Source: Winogradskyella endarachnes (GTDB lineage: Bacteria; Bacteroidota; Bacteroidia; Flavobacteriales; Flavobacteriaceae). From it: a stretch of 64,000 nucleotides of DNA. How positions within the stretch are numbered: the first letter of the stretch is position 1; each line of letters opens with the position of its first letter. The stretch covers positions 186,001 to 250,000 of the forward strand of contig NZ_WOWS01000001.1 of the NCBI RefSeq assembly GCF_009741275.1, written 5' to 3'. The notes below the pieces were generated by a model. It did not search any database and was not told the origin of the DNA. It worked only from the letters and a program-made list of their open reading frames with translations. Made by a program: the position numbers and the translations under genes. Shown here piece by piece: positions 43,112 through 51,832 of the stretch.

Positions 43112-43259
43112 TCTTTTGATGAACTAACAAAAACAGCATATTTCTAAGCATTTATTCAGTTTTTTTATAAAATTATCGTAGAAATTGTTATTTCCATGGA
43201 TGGTTTTAAAGAATAGGTTAATAAATGGTTAAATTTAGCGCTTAATTAAAATATCCCTT

Positions 43260-45569
43260 ATGAAATTTAAATTACTTTTACCCTTTTTATTTATTTCAAT
43301 CTTTTCATTTGCCCAGCAAATACCAGAAGATGTTAAACCACCAAGTTGGCAATATAAAAGTTTAAGTACTCCTAGAGCATTTAAATTACCTTCTTTTAAT
43401 TTACAAGCATTAATTGATGAAGATAAAGTAAACGACACAAACAAATCTATTCCTTGGAGATTTGGACACCAATTATATGTTGGTCATAATTTTAATAGTG
43501 TAGGTGAATGGACCACTCTAGAAAATGGTGACCGTATCTGGAGAATGGCCTACACCTCAGAAGGTGCATTAACATTAAATTTTATGTTTGATGTTTTTAA
43601 TATTCCTGAAGGCGCTAAATTATACGTTTATAATAGTGATAAGACAGATTTATTAAGACCTTTTTCTCACTATAATAATAACGAAGAAAATGTGTTAGGT
43701 ACATGGATGGTAGAAGGTAATGAAGCTATAGTAGAGTATTATCAACCAGCTAATGTAACTGGTACAGCGTCAATAGTTGTTGGATCAGTAGTACACGGTT
43801 ATCGTACAGCAAAATCTTATCAAAAAGCTTTAGGAGATTCTGGTGATTGTAATCAAGATGTAGATTGTGATATCTCACCAACTACAGATCCTTATAGCTT
43901 AAACACGGTAAAAGAAAATGTAAAAAAAGCAGCAGGTATGTTAGTTACTGGTGGTTCTGGATTTTGTTCTGGAACATTAGTGAACAACACAAATAACGAT
44001 GGAACTCCATATTTTATTACAGCAAATCACTGTAGTGGTGGAGAAGGTAGTTGGGCATTTAGATTTAATTGGAGAAGTGGTACACCATCTTGTAGTACAA
44101 CAGCAAGTAGTCCAAATAATAGTTATGACCAAACTGTAAGTGGTTCTACGTTAAGAGCAAATAGTTCTCAATCTGATATGGAATTAGTTGAAATTACAGA
44201 TACAAGTTTTTTTAATAATAACCCAGATGTTGTATGGGCAGGCTGGAATAATTCAACAACTCAAACACCTGTAGTTAACTTTGGTATTCACCATCCAAGT
44301 GGAGATATTCAAAAAACATGTAGAGATGATGATGGCGCAACAAGAAATACAGTAAACTTTAATGGTAATGCAAATACTCAAATGTGGTATATTACAGAGT
44401 GGGAGTTAGGCGTAACAGAACAGGGCTCTTCTGGATCTGGTTTATTTAATGAAAGTGGAGAATTAATAGGAATGCTTTCTGGTGGTGCAGCAGCTTGTAA
44501 CGGAACATCTAATAATGGTCAGTACGATTTTTACGGTCGTTTTGGTGTGGCTTGGGATTATGGAACTACTTCCGCTACCAGATTAAAAGATTGGTTAGAC
44601 CCAGCAAATACTGGTGTAACTTCAATTGGGCAATATCCAGCACTACAAACTTATGATAACGATGCTACAGTAGGAACAGGCACAAATAACAGCCTGCAAT
44701 GTGGAGAAGATTTTACACCACAAGTTACAATATCTAACCCAGGTAACTTAGCGTTAACTTCTGCAACTGTAGAATATTACATAGATTCTGATACAAGTAC
44801 AGTTTTAAATTGGACAGGGAATATTGCGAGTGGATCCAGCTTAGTGGTTGCTACTCCAACATATTCTAATTTAGCTTCAGGAAGTCATACTTTTGTAGTT
44901 AATATATCTAACCCAAATGGAGTATCTGACGAGAATACATCAAATGATACCTCAGCTTTTAATTTTGATGTTGCAGAATCTTACACCACATCAACCATAA
45001 CTGTAGATATTACAATAGATAATTATGGTTATGAAACAACATGGTCTTTAACAGATAGTTCTGGCACAGTAGTGAGTAGTAGTCCTACAAGTGGATATGC
45101 GGCAAATTCTACGACTCAGGAAATTATTACACTGCCAACTTTAAATGAGTGTTACACATTTACTATATCAGATGCTTATGGAGATGGAATTTGTTGTACA
45201 TACGGAAATGGTTCATATTCTTTAACAGATGAAAATGGTATTTTAATTAATACTGGTGGAGATTTTGGTTCAGGGGAATCAGTTACGTTTAAAGTAGAAG
45301 ATGCATTAAGTGTAAATCAATTTGATATGGAAAGTTTAATTTCAGTATACCCAAATCCAATAAATGATATAATTAATGTTGAATTAACAAATTTAAATAC
45401 AGAGGTAAACTATTCAATATTTAATACTTTAGGTCAAGAAATAGTTAAGGGAGAGTTAGATTCTAATGTTGTGAATCAGATAAATGTTTCTTCTTACCAA
45501 AGTGGTGTTTATTTTGTTAAATTATCTTCAGGTACTAATACGGTTACCAAAAAGATAATTAAAAATTAA
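43260..45569 (+). CDS. T9SS-secreted lysyl-endopeptidase-like serine protease
   Basis: This 769-residue protein has a Sec signal (1-19, ending SFAQ), a propeptide-like region to about 215, and an S1 trypsin-like domain. The triad reads H257 (TANHCSGG), D306 (SQSDMEL) and S391 (QGSSGSGLF), as in lysyl endopeptidases. A CARDB-like domain (about 480-575) and a domain with SDAYGDGICC (about 576-672) follow. The end is a type A T9SS sorting domain starting near VYPNPINDIINVE and closing in KKIIKN. It should be exported and either released or surface-anchored. A terminator follows. Cleavage after lysine is inferred. Confidence 0.9.
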   Translation: MKFKLLLPFLFISIFSFAQQIPEDVKPPSWQYKSLSTPRAFKLPSFNLQALIDEDKVNDTNKSIPWRFGHQLYVGHNFNSVGEWTTLENGDRIWRMAYTSEGALTLNFMFDVFNIPEGAKLYVYNSDKTDLLRPFSHYNNNEENVLGTWMVEGNEAIVEYYQPANVTGTASIVVGSVVHGYRTAKSYQKALGDSGDCNQDVDCDISPTTDPYSLNTVKENVKKAAGMLVTGGSGFCSGTLVNNTNNDGTPYFITANHCSGGEGSWAFRFNWRSGTPSCSTTASSPNNSYDQTVSGSTLRANSSQSDMELVEITDTSFFNNNPDVVWAGWNNSTTQTPVVNFGIHHPSGDIQKTCRDDDGATRNTVNFNGNANTQMWYITEWELGVTEQGSSGSGLFNESGELIGMLSGGAAACNGTSNNGQYDFYGRFGVAWDYGTTSATRLKDWLDPANTGVTSIGQYPALQTYDNDATVGTGTNNSLQCGEDFTPQVTISNPGNLALTSATVEYYIDSDTSTVLNWTGNIASGSSLVVATPTYSNLASGSHTFVVNISNPNGVSDENTSNDTSAFNFDVAESYTTSTITVDITIDNYGYETTWSLTDSSGTVVSSSPTSGYAANSTTQEIITLPTLNECYTFTISDAYGDGICCTYGNGSYSLTDENGILINTGGDFGSGESVTFKVEDALSVNQFDMESLISVYPNPINDIINVELTNLNTEVNYSIFNTLGQEIVKGELDSNVVNQINVSSYQSGVYFVKLSSGTNTVTKKIIKN

Positions 45570-45586
45570 TTTTAATTTTATAAATT

Positions 45587-45627
45587 AAAAAGTCAGTTTC
45601 TTATTTTAAAGAAACTGACTTTTTTTT
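45587..45627. terminator. Strong bidirectional terminator after protease gene
   Basis: A perfect 12-bp stem (45591-45602 with 45609-45620) with a 6-nt loop is flanked by A and T runs on both sides. It ends the protease transcript and can also end the short minus-strand transcript. Confidence 0.93.
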
Positions 45628-45642
45628 AAAATTAATTTTAAA

Positions 45643-45714
45643 TTAACCTTTAACTGTTTTTAAATCGTCGTCCAAACTATTTGATGTATTGATGATTTTT
45701 GATAGTGCTTTCAT
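45643..45714 (-). CDS. Possible 23-residue peptide gene
   Basis: The frame reads MKALSKIINTSNSLDDDLKTVKG and ends 16 nt before the perfect terminator stem. It has a basic start, a polar middle and a KTVKG end. That recalls a truncated leader peptide, but no core or modification enzyme is present. No ribosome site is clear. It may be a remnant, a peptide or chance. Confidence 0.25.
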   Translation of the reverse strand: MKALSKIINTSNSLDDDLKTVKG

Positions 45715-45736
45715 GATTTATTAATTAATAACAATG

Positions 45737-45823
45737 TTATCTATAACGCCTTTTGCTGTTCCAAGAATAACTTTTAGATTCTATTGTTTTACTTTTAATT
45801 TGGTTGCTGTTTAAAGTTCTCAT
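45737..45823 (-). CDS. Possible 28-residue peptide gene, perhaps frameshifted
   Basis: The frame starts MRTLNSNQIKSKTIES and finishes with a basic tail (KRRYR). In the next frame the same DNA reads KVILGTAKGVIDNIVIN and stops within a few bases of the first frame's stop. That alternative end looks more protein-like, and loss of one A from an AAAA run near 45775 would join the two. It lies 22 nt before the second short frame. Confidence 0.25.
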   Translation of the reverse strand: MRTLNSNQIKSKTIESKSYSWNSKRRYR

Positions 45824-45939
45824 AATGTTTGTTTTTAATTGGTTATACTAGATAGACGCTAATTTTATAATTTTGTTACAGTACTATGTATTGCAAAGTA
45901 ATGATTTAACATATTTTAACAATTATTATTATATTTATA

Positions 45940-46359
45940 ATGATGAAATATAATTACATCATTATTAGCATTCTATTATTACAGTTATATAGCTGTAATA
46001 GGGAAGTAGAGAAAAAATGTGTTGATAAAACAATTGTGGTAACAGCAACAGCATATAATTCTTTAGAATACCAAACAAGTTCACATCCTACGATTACGGC
46101 ATTTGGAGATAGTTTAAAACCAGGTTTAAGATATATTGCAGTATCTAGAGATTTGTTAGATTCTGGTTTGGTACATAACATGCAGGTTAAGATTCAGGGA
46201 TTTGATAGTTTATATACGGTTAAAGATAAAATGAACCGTCGTTGGCGTAAGCGCATAGATATTTATATGGGTAACGATATTCAAAAAGCAAAAAAATGGG
46301 GCAAGAAAGAGATAAAAATCCAATACTGTTTACCAATAAAGGATTCTATTATTAATTAG
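45940..46359 (+). CDS. 3D-domain (double-psi barrel) lipoprotein
   Basis: This 139-residue protein has an SPII signal ending near C19 (QLYSC). A 3D domain follows, with VTATAYNSLEYQTSSHPT, the tri-aspartate-type FGDSLKPG, AVSRDLLDSG and a closing DIYMGNDIQKAKKWG. This fold occurs in lytic transglycosylases such as MltA and in Sps/YuiC peptidoglycan hydrolases; this one is a minimal standalone version. It should act on or bind peptidoglycan in the periplasm. Its last 8 nt overlap the convergent ExbD gene. Enzymatic activity is not certain. Confidence 0.82.
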   Translation: MMKYNYIIISILLLQLYSCNREVEKKCVDKTIVVTATAYNSLEYQTSSHPTITAFGDSLKPGLRYIAVSRDLLDSGLVHNMQVKIQGFDSLYTVKDKMNRRWRKRIDIYMGNDIQKAKKWGKKEIKIQYCLPIKDSIIN

Positions 46360-46918
46360 TATGTTTTACCATTATTTCTGACACTTTAAAAGGAAAAGCA
46401 CCTTGTACTTGCTTTAATTCTTTTTTAGTTAATTGTTCTGGTGTTTTATTAAACACTTCTTTCGCATAACGTAAACGTAATTGATAATAAGCTTTTGTAA
46501 TTTCATCTTGCACAGCAATAAAGTGTTCGTATTTTGTGAGTGCATCATGTCTTAAGGATATTACAGCTTCTTTTGGATGATCAGATGACGCTTTTAATTG
46601 TTCGCCCTTACAATAATTACAATTAGAATAGCCATTATTATCTATAAAAGATGTTACAATTGTCTTAATTTCGGATAATTCTACAATCTCATCATCAATC
46701 ATAATTTGTTGCTGAGCGTTAACGTAAACGCGCATAAGATTTCGTTCTGCAATATTATCTGTACAATCGCCAGAATCACAAACTCTGGGAAGTTGCCTCA
46801 AAATACCTTTGTCTGCAGAAATAGTTGTGGTAACTAAAAAGAAAATTAGTAGTAAAAATGCAATGTCTGCCATTGATCCTGCATTGACCGTTGCAGAATG
46901 TCTTCTAAATGATTTCAT
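46352..46918 (-). CDS. exbD: ExbD/TolR-family energy transducer subunit
   Basis: This 188-residue protein has one N-terminal membrane helix holding the proton-path aspartate (SMADIAFLLLIFFLVT, residues 15-30). The usual periplasmic domain follows, with a Cys-containing insert (RVCDSGDC, CNYCKGE). ExbD works with ExbB and TonB to power outer membrane transporters, or in the gliding/T9SS motors. No ExbB or second ExbD gene is adjacent, unlike the typical cluster. The C-terminal helix-rich end (QLRLRYAKEVFNKTPEQL) is longer than in E. coli. It is convergent with the 3D-domain gene. Confidence 0.88.
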   Translation of the reverse strand: MKSFRRHSATVNAGSMADIAFLLLIFFLVTTTISADKGILRQLPRVCDSGDCTDNIAERNLMRVYVNAQQQIMIDDEIVELSEIKTIVTSFIDNNGYSNCNYCKGEQLKASSDHPKEAVISLRHDALTKYEHFIAVQDEITKAYYQLRLRYAKEVFNKTPEQLTKKELKQVQGAFPFKVSEIMVKHTN

Positions 46919-47055
46919 AATATAAGATTTTAAATGTTAATTCTTTAACATTCACAACAACAGTACCAATCTTGTTAAATCTTGTTAACAATTCAATTAA
47001 AAAACCTTTGTAATGTGTTATTTTTGCAAAATTAACTCATTGGTAAAATCAATTT

Positions 47056-48570
47056 ATGTCATCAGAATCTGAAATCTTACAAGAAAAAGCAACCGAGAAA
47101 AGCCTGTATGATTACCAGAATAGAGACCTTAATCGCATTTTTGATGTGATGAAAAATGAGTCTGATGATTTTAACCTCTTATACCAATTACCAACAGGTG
47201 GAGGGAAAACTGTTATTTTTTCTGAAATTGTAAGACGTTATATAAAGCAACACCAAAAGAAGGTGGTTATTCTTACGCATAGAATAGAACTTTGCAAACA
47301 AACCTCCAATGTTTTATCTGGCTTTAATGTAAAAAATAAGGTTATTAATAGTAAGGTTAAAACATTACCAGACCAAGACGACTATCAGTGTTTTGTAGCA
47401 ATGGTCGAGACCCTTAATAATCGTTTGTCTGATAATGATTTTAAATTAAAAAATATTGGATTAGTTATTATTGATGAAGCACATTATAATTCTTTTAGAA
47501 AATTGTTTAAGTTTTTTGAAGATTGCTTTATTCTAGGTGTAACAGCAACACCCTTAAGTAGTAATATTAAGCTTCCGATGAAGGATAATTACAATAAATT
47601 AATTGTAGGTGATGATATTTCTACCTTAATAAAAAACGGTTTTTTAGCCAATGCAGAAGTTTTTAATTACGATGTAGGTCTAACGTCTCTAAAAATTGGA
47701 ATTAATGGAGATTATACAGTAAAATCTTCAGAAGCATTATATACCAATAGTCTTATGCAAACAAAATTACTTTCTGCGTATGAAGAGATGGCAAAAGGTA
47801 AAAAGACTTTAATTTTTAATAATGGTATTTACACCTCTAAAGAAGTATACTACACCTTTAAAAAAGCGGGATATAATGTAAGGCATCTAGATAATACAGC
47901 GAACAAACAAGAACGTAAGGATATTTTAAAATGGTTTAAACAAACACCAGATGCTGTTTTATCTTCAGTAAGTATACTAACTACAGGATTTGATGAACCT
48001 ACAGTAGAAACAATTATTTTAAACAGAGCAACACGGTCACTAACATTATATTTTCAAATGATTGGTCGTGGTAGCAGAATTTATAAAGATAGAAATACCT
48101 TTCAGGTAATAGATTTAGGCAATAATGAAGCACGTTTTGGCCCTTGGAATCAACCAGTAGATTGGCAACATATCTTTAAAAATCCAGATTTATATTTAGA
48201 TAATATTGTAGATGATGAAGTGTTAGAGCGCGATTTTGTCTACACTATGCCAGATGCATTAAAAGTAAAATTTAATAAATCATTTAACTTAAATTTTGAT
48301 GTAAAAGCAGAATATAAAGAAGTGATTAACTCTGGTAAAAAATCATTTACAGTAATTGAGCGTTCTATTGCACAACATTCTCAAATTTGTATAGATAATA
48401 GTGAAGATATTTATGATGCAAGAGAGCTAATTAAAGATTTACAAGATGAAATAGCCTTTAGAGTAAAACAATATTGTTACTGTATAATGAATAGTACTCA
48501 AAATTATAAAGATTGGTTATTTGAAGAATATAACAGACGTTTAAGAATTAGCTTTAATGGTAAGTTTTAA
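47056..48570 (+). CDS. Superfamily 2 DEAD/DEAH-box helicase
   Basis: This 504-residue protein has Walker A PTGGGKT (46-52), DEAH box IIDEAH near 141, motif III GVTATPLS, and motif VI MIGRGSRIYK near 337. The two RecA-like domains end near residue 370 and a unique C-terminal part of about 130 residues follows. The layout resembles the helicase part of type III restriction enzymes and of RadD/YejH. No nuclease or methylase gene lies nearby, so a restriction role is unlikely. It is a single gene. A DNA repair role like RadD is a reasonable guess. Confidence 0.85.
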   Translation: MSSESEILQEKATEKSLYDYQNRDLNRIFDVMKNESDDFNLLYQLPTGGGKTVIFSEIVRRYIKQHQKKVVILTHRIELCKQTSNVLSGFNVKNKVINSKVKTLPDQDDYQCFVAMVETLNNRLSDNDFKLKNIGLVIIDEAHYNSFRKLFKFFEDCFILGVTATPLSSNIKLPMKDNYNKLIVGDDISTLIKNGFLANAEVFNYDVGLTSLKIGINGDYTVKSSEALYTNSLMQTKLLSAYEEMAKGKKTLIFNNGIYTSKEVYYTFKKAGYNVRHLDNTANKQERKDILKWFKQTPDAVLSSVSILTTGFDEPTVETIILNRATRSLTLYFQMIGRGSRIYKDRNTFQVIDLGNNEARFGPWNQPVDWQHIFKNPDLYLDNIVDDEVLERDFVYTMPDALKVKFNKSFNLNFDVKAEYKEVINSGKKSFTVIERSIAQHSQICIDNSEDIYDARELIKDLQDEIAFRVKQYCYCIMNSTQNYKDWLFEEYNRRLRISFNGKF

Positions 48571-48665
48571 CGTTTTTTTGTAAGAATTTCTTTTTTTATA
48601 CGTTTAATTTGATATTATTAACACTAAGGTATAGTTATTGTTACTTATATTTTAAATATTTTTAA

Positions 48666-49418
48666 TTGAAATTGAAAACTACCAAATACATACTAGTTTT
48701 ATTATGCATTTTTTGCAGCAGTATGAGTTTTGCTCAAATTAAGGATAAAAAAACAAAGACTATACATATTCCTGCAGTGGAATCTAAGAAAGATAAAGAT
48801 TCTACGTTAGTAAAAATTAAAGTGGCTCCTACTCTTAAAAAGGAGGACGAAGAGAAAAAATCTAGTGATAAAAAAGACGAAGAAGAAAAATTTGTTATTA
48901 GAGAAACAGAAAGACCATTTTCTATGATTGAGAATGATGGTTTAAAAAGTCCAGGTGAGATTTTTGAAAAACGTTGGAATAAGGAAGCTGTTAAAGGCGG
49001 AATTATTAGAGAAATGTCTGATCAGTTTTTAGGCGAACATAATGTAGATACCAAATTTGTAAATATTGTTTGTAGAGACCATCAATATCCTGATGGTGAT
49101 CGTGTACAAATCTTAATCAATGGTGCTGTAATTAAACATAATTTATTGCTTACAAGTAGTTATAGACGAGTAGAAGTAGATTTGTTAGATGGTAAAAATA
49201 CGGTAGATATTGTAGCCTTAAACCAAGGTGATTCTGGTCCAAATACTGCAGAATTTGTAGTTTACGATGATAAAGGCAATGTAATTTCTTCTAAAGAATG
49301 GAATCTCTTAACTGGTGTAAAAGCCACTATTATTTTTAATAATGAAAAGATGATTATTACTAAAAAAGAGGCAGAAGAAAAAGATGAAAAAGAAGAAAAA
49401 ACGGCTTCTAATAATTAA
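48666..49418 (+). CDS. Exported protein of unknown function
   Basis: This 250-residue protein starts at TTG (48666); no earlier usable codon is in frame. A Sec signal (1-23, ending SFAQ) is followed by a highly charged Lys/Glu/Asp linker (25-75). The folded part then holds KRWNKEAVKGG and the C2/beta-sandwich-like DGDRVQILINGAVIKHNLLL, ending in another Lys/Glu tail. It resembles conserved Flavobacteriaceae secreted proteins without known role. It is convergent with the pseudouridine synthase gene, with an 11-nt overlap. The start codon is the least certain part. Confidence 0.65.
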   Translation: MKLKTTKYILVLLCIFCSSMSFAQIKDKKTKTIHIPAVESKKDKDSTLVKIKVAPTLKKEDEEKKSSDKKDEEEKFVIRETERPFSMIENDGLKSPGEIFEKRWNKEAVKGGIIREMSDQFLGEHNVDTKFVNIVCRDHQYPDGDRVQILINGAVIKHNLLLTSSYRRVEVDLLDGKNTVDIVALNQGDSGPNTAEFVVYDDKGNVISSKEWNLLTGVKATIIFNNEKMIITKKEAEEKDEKEEKTASNN

Positions 49419-49971
49419 TAGATAAAATTTCTGCGGGTGTCATACAATCTAACTTATAATCTCCAATTCTTACTCTCACCAATCGTAATGTTGGTAATCC
49501 TACTTTAGCAGTCATTTTACGTACTTGCCTAAATTTCCCTTCTGTTAACGTAATAGATAACCATGATGTAACACCATGTTTTTCATCTCGTACAAAACGC
49601 TCAAAAATATGAGAAGAATCATCTAAAATTTCCGCTTTACACGGTTTTGTAATATAAGGTTTTCCTGAAACAGAAATTTCTAAACCATTTTTAAGTTCTT
49701 CTATAACTTCTGGTGTTATAATACCATCTACCATAACGTGGTATTCTTTTTCAATTTTTGAACTTGTAATGTGGTTACTAAATTTACCATCTGTAGTAAG
49801 GAGCAGTAAACCTTCGGACTTTTCATCTAAACGACCTACAGCCATTATAGTTTCTGGCAAATCATATAGTGCACTTAATAGCTTTTTATTTCGTCTTTTA
49901 TTCTGATGATTTATAAACTGACTTAAATAGCCGTATGGTTTGTATATTTTATAATATTGTTGTGTCTTCAT
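49408..49971 (-). CDS. rRNA pseudouridine synthase, RsuA/RluE type
   Basis: The preferred ATG at 49971 lies 2 nt after the upstream stop and gives 187 residues; an in-frame ATG at 49995 would add eight. YKIYKPYGYLSQF near the start and VGRLDEKSEGLLLLTTDG near residue 50 hold the catalytic aspartate (GRLD) of the RsuA family. EKEYHVMV and LTEGKFRQVRKM complete the fold. It lacks an S4 domain, like RluE, which modifies 23S rRNA. It follows the DUF1853 gene in a two-gene operon. The exact rRNA site is not readable. Confidence 0.9.
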   Translation of the reverse strand: MKTQQYYKIYKPYGYLSQFINHQNKRRNKKLLSALYDLPETIMAVGRLDEKSEGLLLLTTDGKFSNHITSSKIEKEYHVMVDGIITPEVIEELKNGLEISVSGKPYITKPCKAEILDDSSHIFERFVRDEKHGVTSWLSITLTEGKFRQVRKMTAKVGLPTLRLVRVRIGDYKLDCMTPAEILSINY

Positions 49972-49973
49972 AT

Positions 49974-50783
49974 TTACCACCAAGTTATAAAACATTTTAT
50001 AATTTCTTTATTTTCACCTTTAAGCCAAACCAGAGGTGATTTTTTAGTATTTATAAATGTGTCAATTTTACTTTTAGCATTATTAAATGTTAACCATTCA
50101 ACATTATTATGAGGTTTAATTAACCAATCTAACTTATCTGGAATATAAAATTGAAATGTATCAAATTCCGAAATTGTTTTATAAGAGCTATAAAAACCAG
50201 ATATACACGCTTTGTTTAAAGGTGTTACATTAATTTTTTTATTATAGTAAGGAAGAAAAAGTTGTGCCTTAAAACAAAGTTGTTGCTTTATGTTATTAAT
50301 AGTAAAACCTAACTTTTTTAATTGTAGTTTAGTTTGGTCTGTGTATAACAATGGAAATTGTTTACGCTTTAATTTTTCTAATTTATAGTCTAAAGTATCT
50401 TTGCGGTTAGGACAAATCCAGTAGAACAGTGGATTGCTATAATGTTTTAAAGAATCATATAGGTAAAATTTGTAAACAATTTCTAGATGTATAGGTAGTT
50501 CATTAGCATAATACAACAAATCAAGTTCTCCAATAGTTTGTTTACCATTTTGAATCTGAAGATTTTGGGAAACAATTTTTATTTCTGATTTTTTCTTTAA
50601 TTGATGAAACACAAATTCTTCAACTAATTTTCCTAACCTGTTATTTTTGAAGCTGTCAGGATCAATTTTATCATTATAGGTTGATTGTAGTTGAAGTATT
50701 TCATATTCTATTATATTTTCTGAAACAAATAAAGAGGGTGTTTCTAAATATCCTTTGTAACGAAGAATTGTTTGCGTTTTCAT
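49974..50783 (-). CDS. DUF1853 family protein (possible PD-(D/E)XK fold)
   Basis: This 269-residue protein matches DUF1853. GKLVEEFVFHQLKK near residue 51 is followed by TIGELDLLYYANELPIHLEIVYKFYL (88-113). The E/D-then-E-x-x-x-K pattern in that stretch resembles a PD-(D/E)XK nuclease core. WICPNRKDTLDYKLEKLK and PLVWLKGENKE follow. It has no signal peptide. The pseudouridine synthase gene begins 2 nt after it stops, so the two are cotranscribed. A nuclease fold is inferred from spacing of acidic residues only. Confidence 0.78.
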   Translation of the reverse strand: MKTQTILRYKGYLETPSLFVSENIIEYEILQLQSTYNDKIDPDSFKNNRLGKLVEEFVFHQLKKKSEIKIVSQNLQIQNGKQTIGELDLLYYANELPIHLEIVYKFYLYDSLKHYSNPLFYWICPNRKDTLDYKLEKLKRKQFPLLYTDQTKLQLKKLGFTINNIKQQLCFKAQLFLPYYNKKINVTPLNKACISGFYSSYKTISEFDTFQFYIPDKLDWLIKPHNNVEWLTFNNAKSKIDTFINTKKSPLVWLKGENKEIIKCFITWW

Positions 50784-50951
50784 AGAATTCTAAAAGTAAT
50801 TATAAAAATAGAATTCTTGTTGGTTTACAAATTAAAGAAATTTAAGTTTGATTAAATAGTGCCTATTGAAGCTAAAAAGATGTCAAAAAAGTGTAAAAGA
50901 AATGTAAACTGAAGTTTAAAGTCATAGATTTGTGTGTTCTTTACGGTAGTT

Positions 50952-51824
50952 ATGAAGCAAAAAATAATCCAGAGGTTCTGCAAATTTGTACTTTTTCTAT
51001 GTATTGGAATAAGTTGGTCTTGCTCAACGGAAAACCAAAATGATGTTTCTGAACGTACAAAAATAGCTTTAAGAGATGCTGGCAACAGCATATTGTTGTT
51101 TCACAATGATTCTACGTCTTTAATTCTTCCGGTAATACAATCTAATTCTAATACTTATAGATTATCATTCAGTGAAAGCTTACCCATAGAACCAGAAATG
51201 TTAGTATCTGCTATTGCAACCAGTTTAAAAAAATCTAATTTACCAGAACATTATAGGGTAGAGGTTAAACATTGTATAGATTATGAAGTAGCATATAGTT
51301 ACCAAATGAGTGATAGAACCGAACAAACTATAATACCTTGTTCAGGCAGAACGTTACCTAATTTATGTTATTTAATTGAATTAAAATTTATTAACGAGCT
51401 TGAAACAACCTCAATATATTCAATTCTAATTACAACCTTAATTGTTTTATCACTTTTATTTATAGCATTTCTAATACATAGAAAAATTTTAAAAAAGACT
51501 AAGCATAAATTTATTGATGAAAATGATAATAGTACAAAATTAGGAAGTTTTAAATTTTATCCTGATCAAAACAAGTTAGTAAAAGAAGCATCTGAAATTA
51601 CATTATCTAAAAAAGAATGCGAACTACTTTTTCTTTTAGCCTCTAGACCAAACCAAGTTATAAAGCGAAATGAATTAACCAAACGTATTTGGGAAGACAA
51701 CGGTGTTTTTGTTAGTCGTAGTTTAGATACTTACATTTCTAAATTACGTAAAAAGCTTAAAACCGATTCATCAATTAAAATCACTAACATTCATGGTGTT
51801 GGTTACAAACTAGAAATAAATTAA
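50952..51824 (+). CDS. Membrane-anchored winged-helix regulator (OmpR-type C-terminus)
   Basis: The preferred ATG at 50952 gives 290 residues; a GTG at 50934 is also in frame. A hydrophobic N-terminus ending in GISWSC suggests an exported or lipid-anchored start. A periplasmic domain of about 130 residues with two cysteines follows (KHCIDYE, IPCSGR). A membrane helix (about 155-175, ILITTLIVLSLLF) leads to a C-terminal OmpR/PhoB-like winged helix with LSKKECELLFLLASRPNQV and SLDTYISKLRKKL. This is the reverse of ToxR, whose winged helix is N-terminal. It faces the PorP/SprF gene. It may sense an envelope signal and act directly on DNA. Confidence 0.8.
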   Translation: MKQKIIQRFCKFVLFLCIGISWSCSTENQNDVSERTKIALRDAGNSILLFHNDSTSLILPVIQSNSNTYRLSFSESLPIEPEMLVSAIATSLKKSNLPEHYRVEVKHCIDYEVAYSYQMSDRTEQTIIPCSGRTLPNLCYLIELKFINELETTSIYSILITTLIVLSLLFIAFLIHRKILKKTKHKFIDENDNSTKLGSFKFYPDQNKLVKEASEITLSKKECELLFLLASRPNQVIKRNELTKRIWEDNGVFVSRSLDTYISKLRKKLKTDSSIKITNIHGVGYKLEIN

Positions 51825-51832
51825 TCCTATTA

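Larger units (their letters stand above)
45570..45939. other. 370-bp intergenic region with two short minus-strand frames
   Basis: After a bidirectional terminator, the minus strand holds two short frames, 45643-45714 and 45737-45823, reading toward that terminator. The rest, up to 45939, is AT-rich with no plus-strand gene. The layout fits a small minus-strand transcript. Confidence 0.4.

Noticed and set aside
47056..48570. Restriction or defence system reading of the helicase
   Set aside because: No nuclease, methyltransferase or other defence gene is adjacent; neighbours are housekeeping genes.
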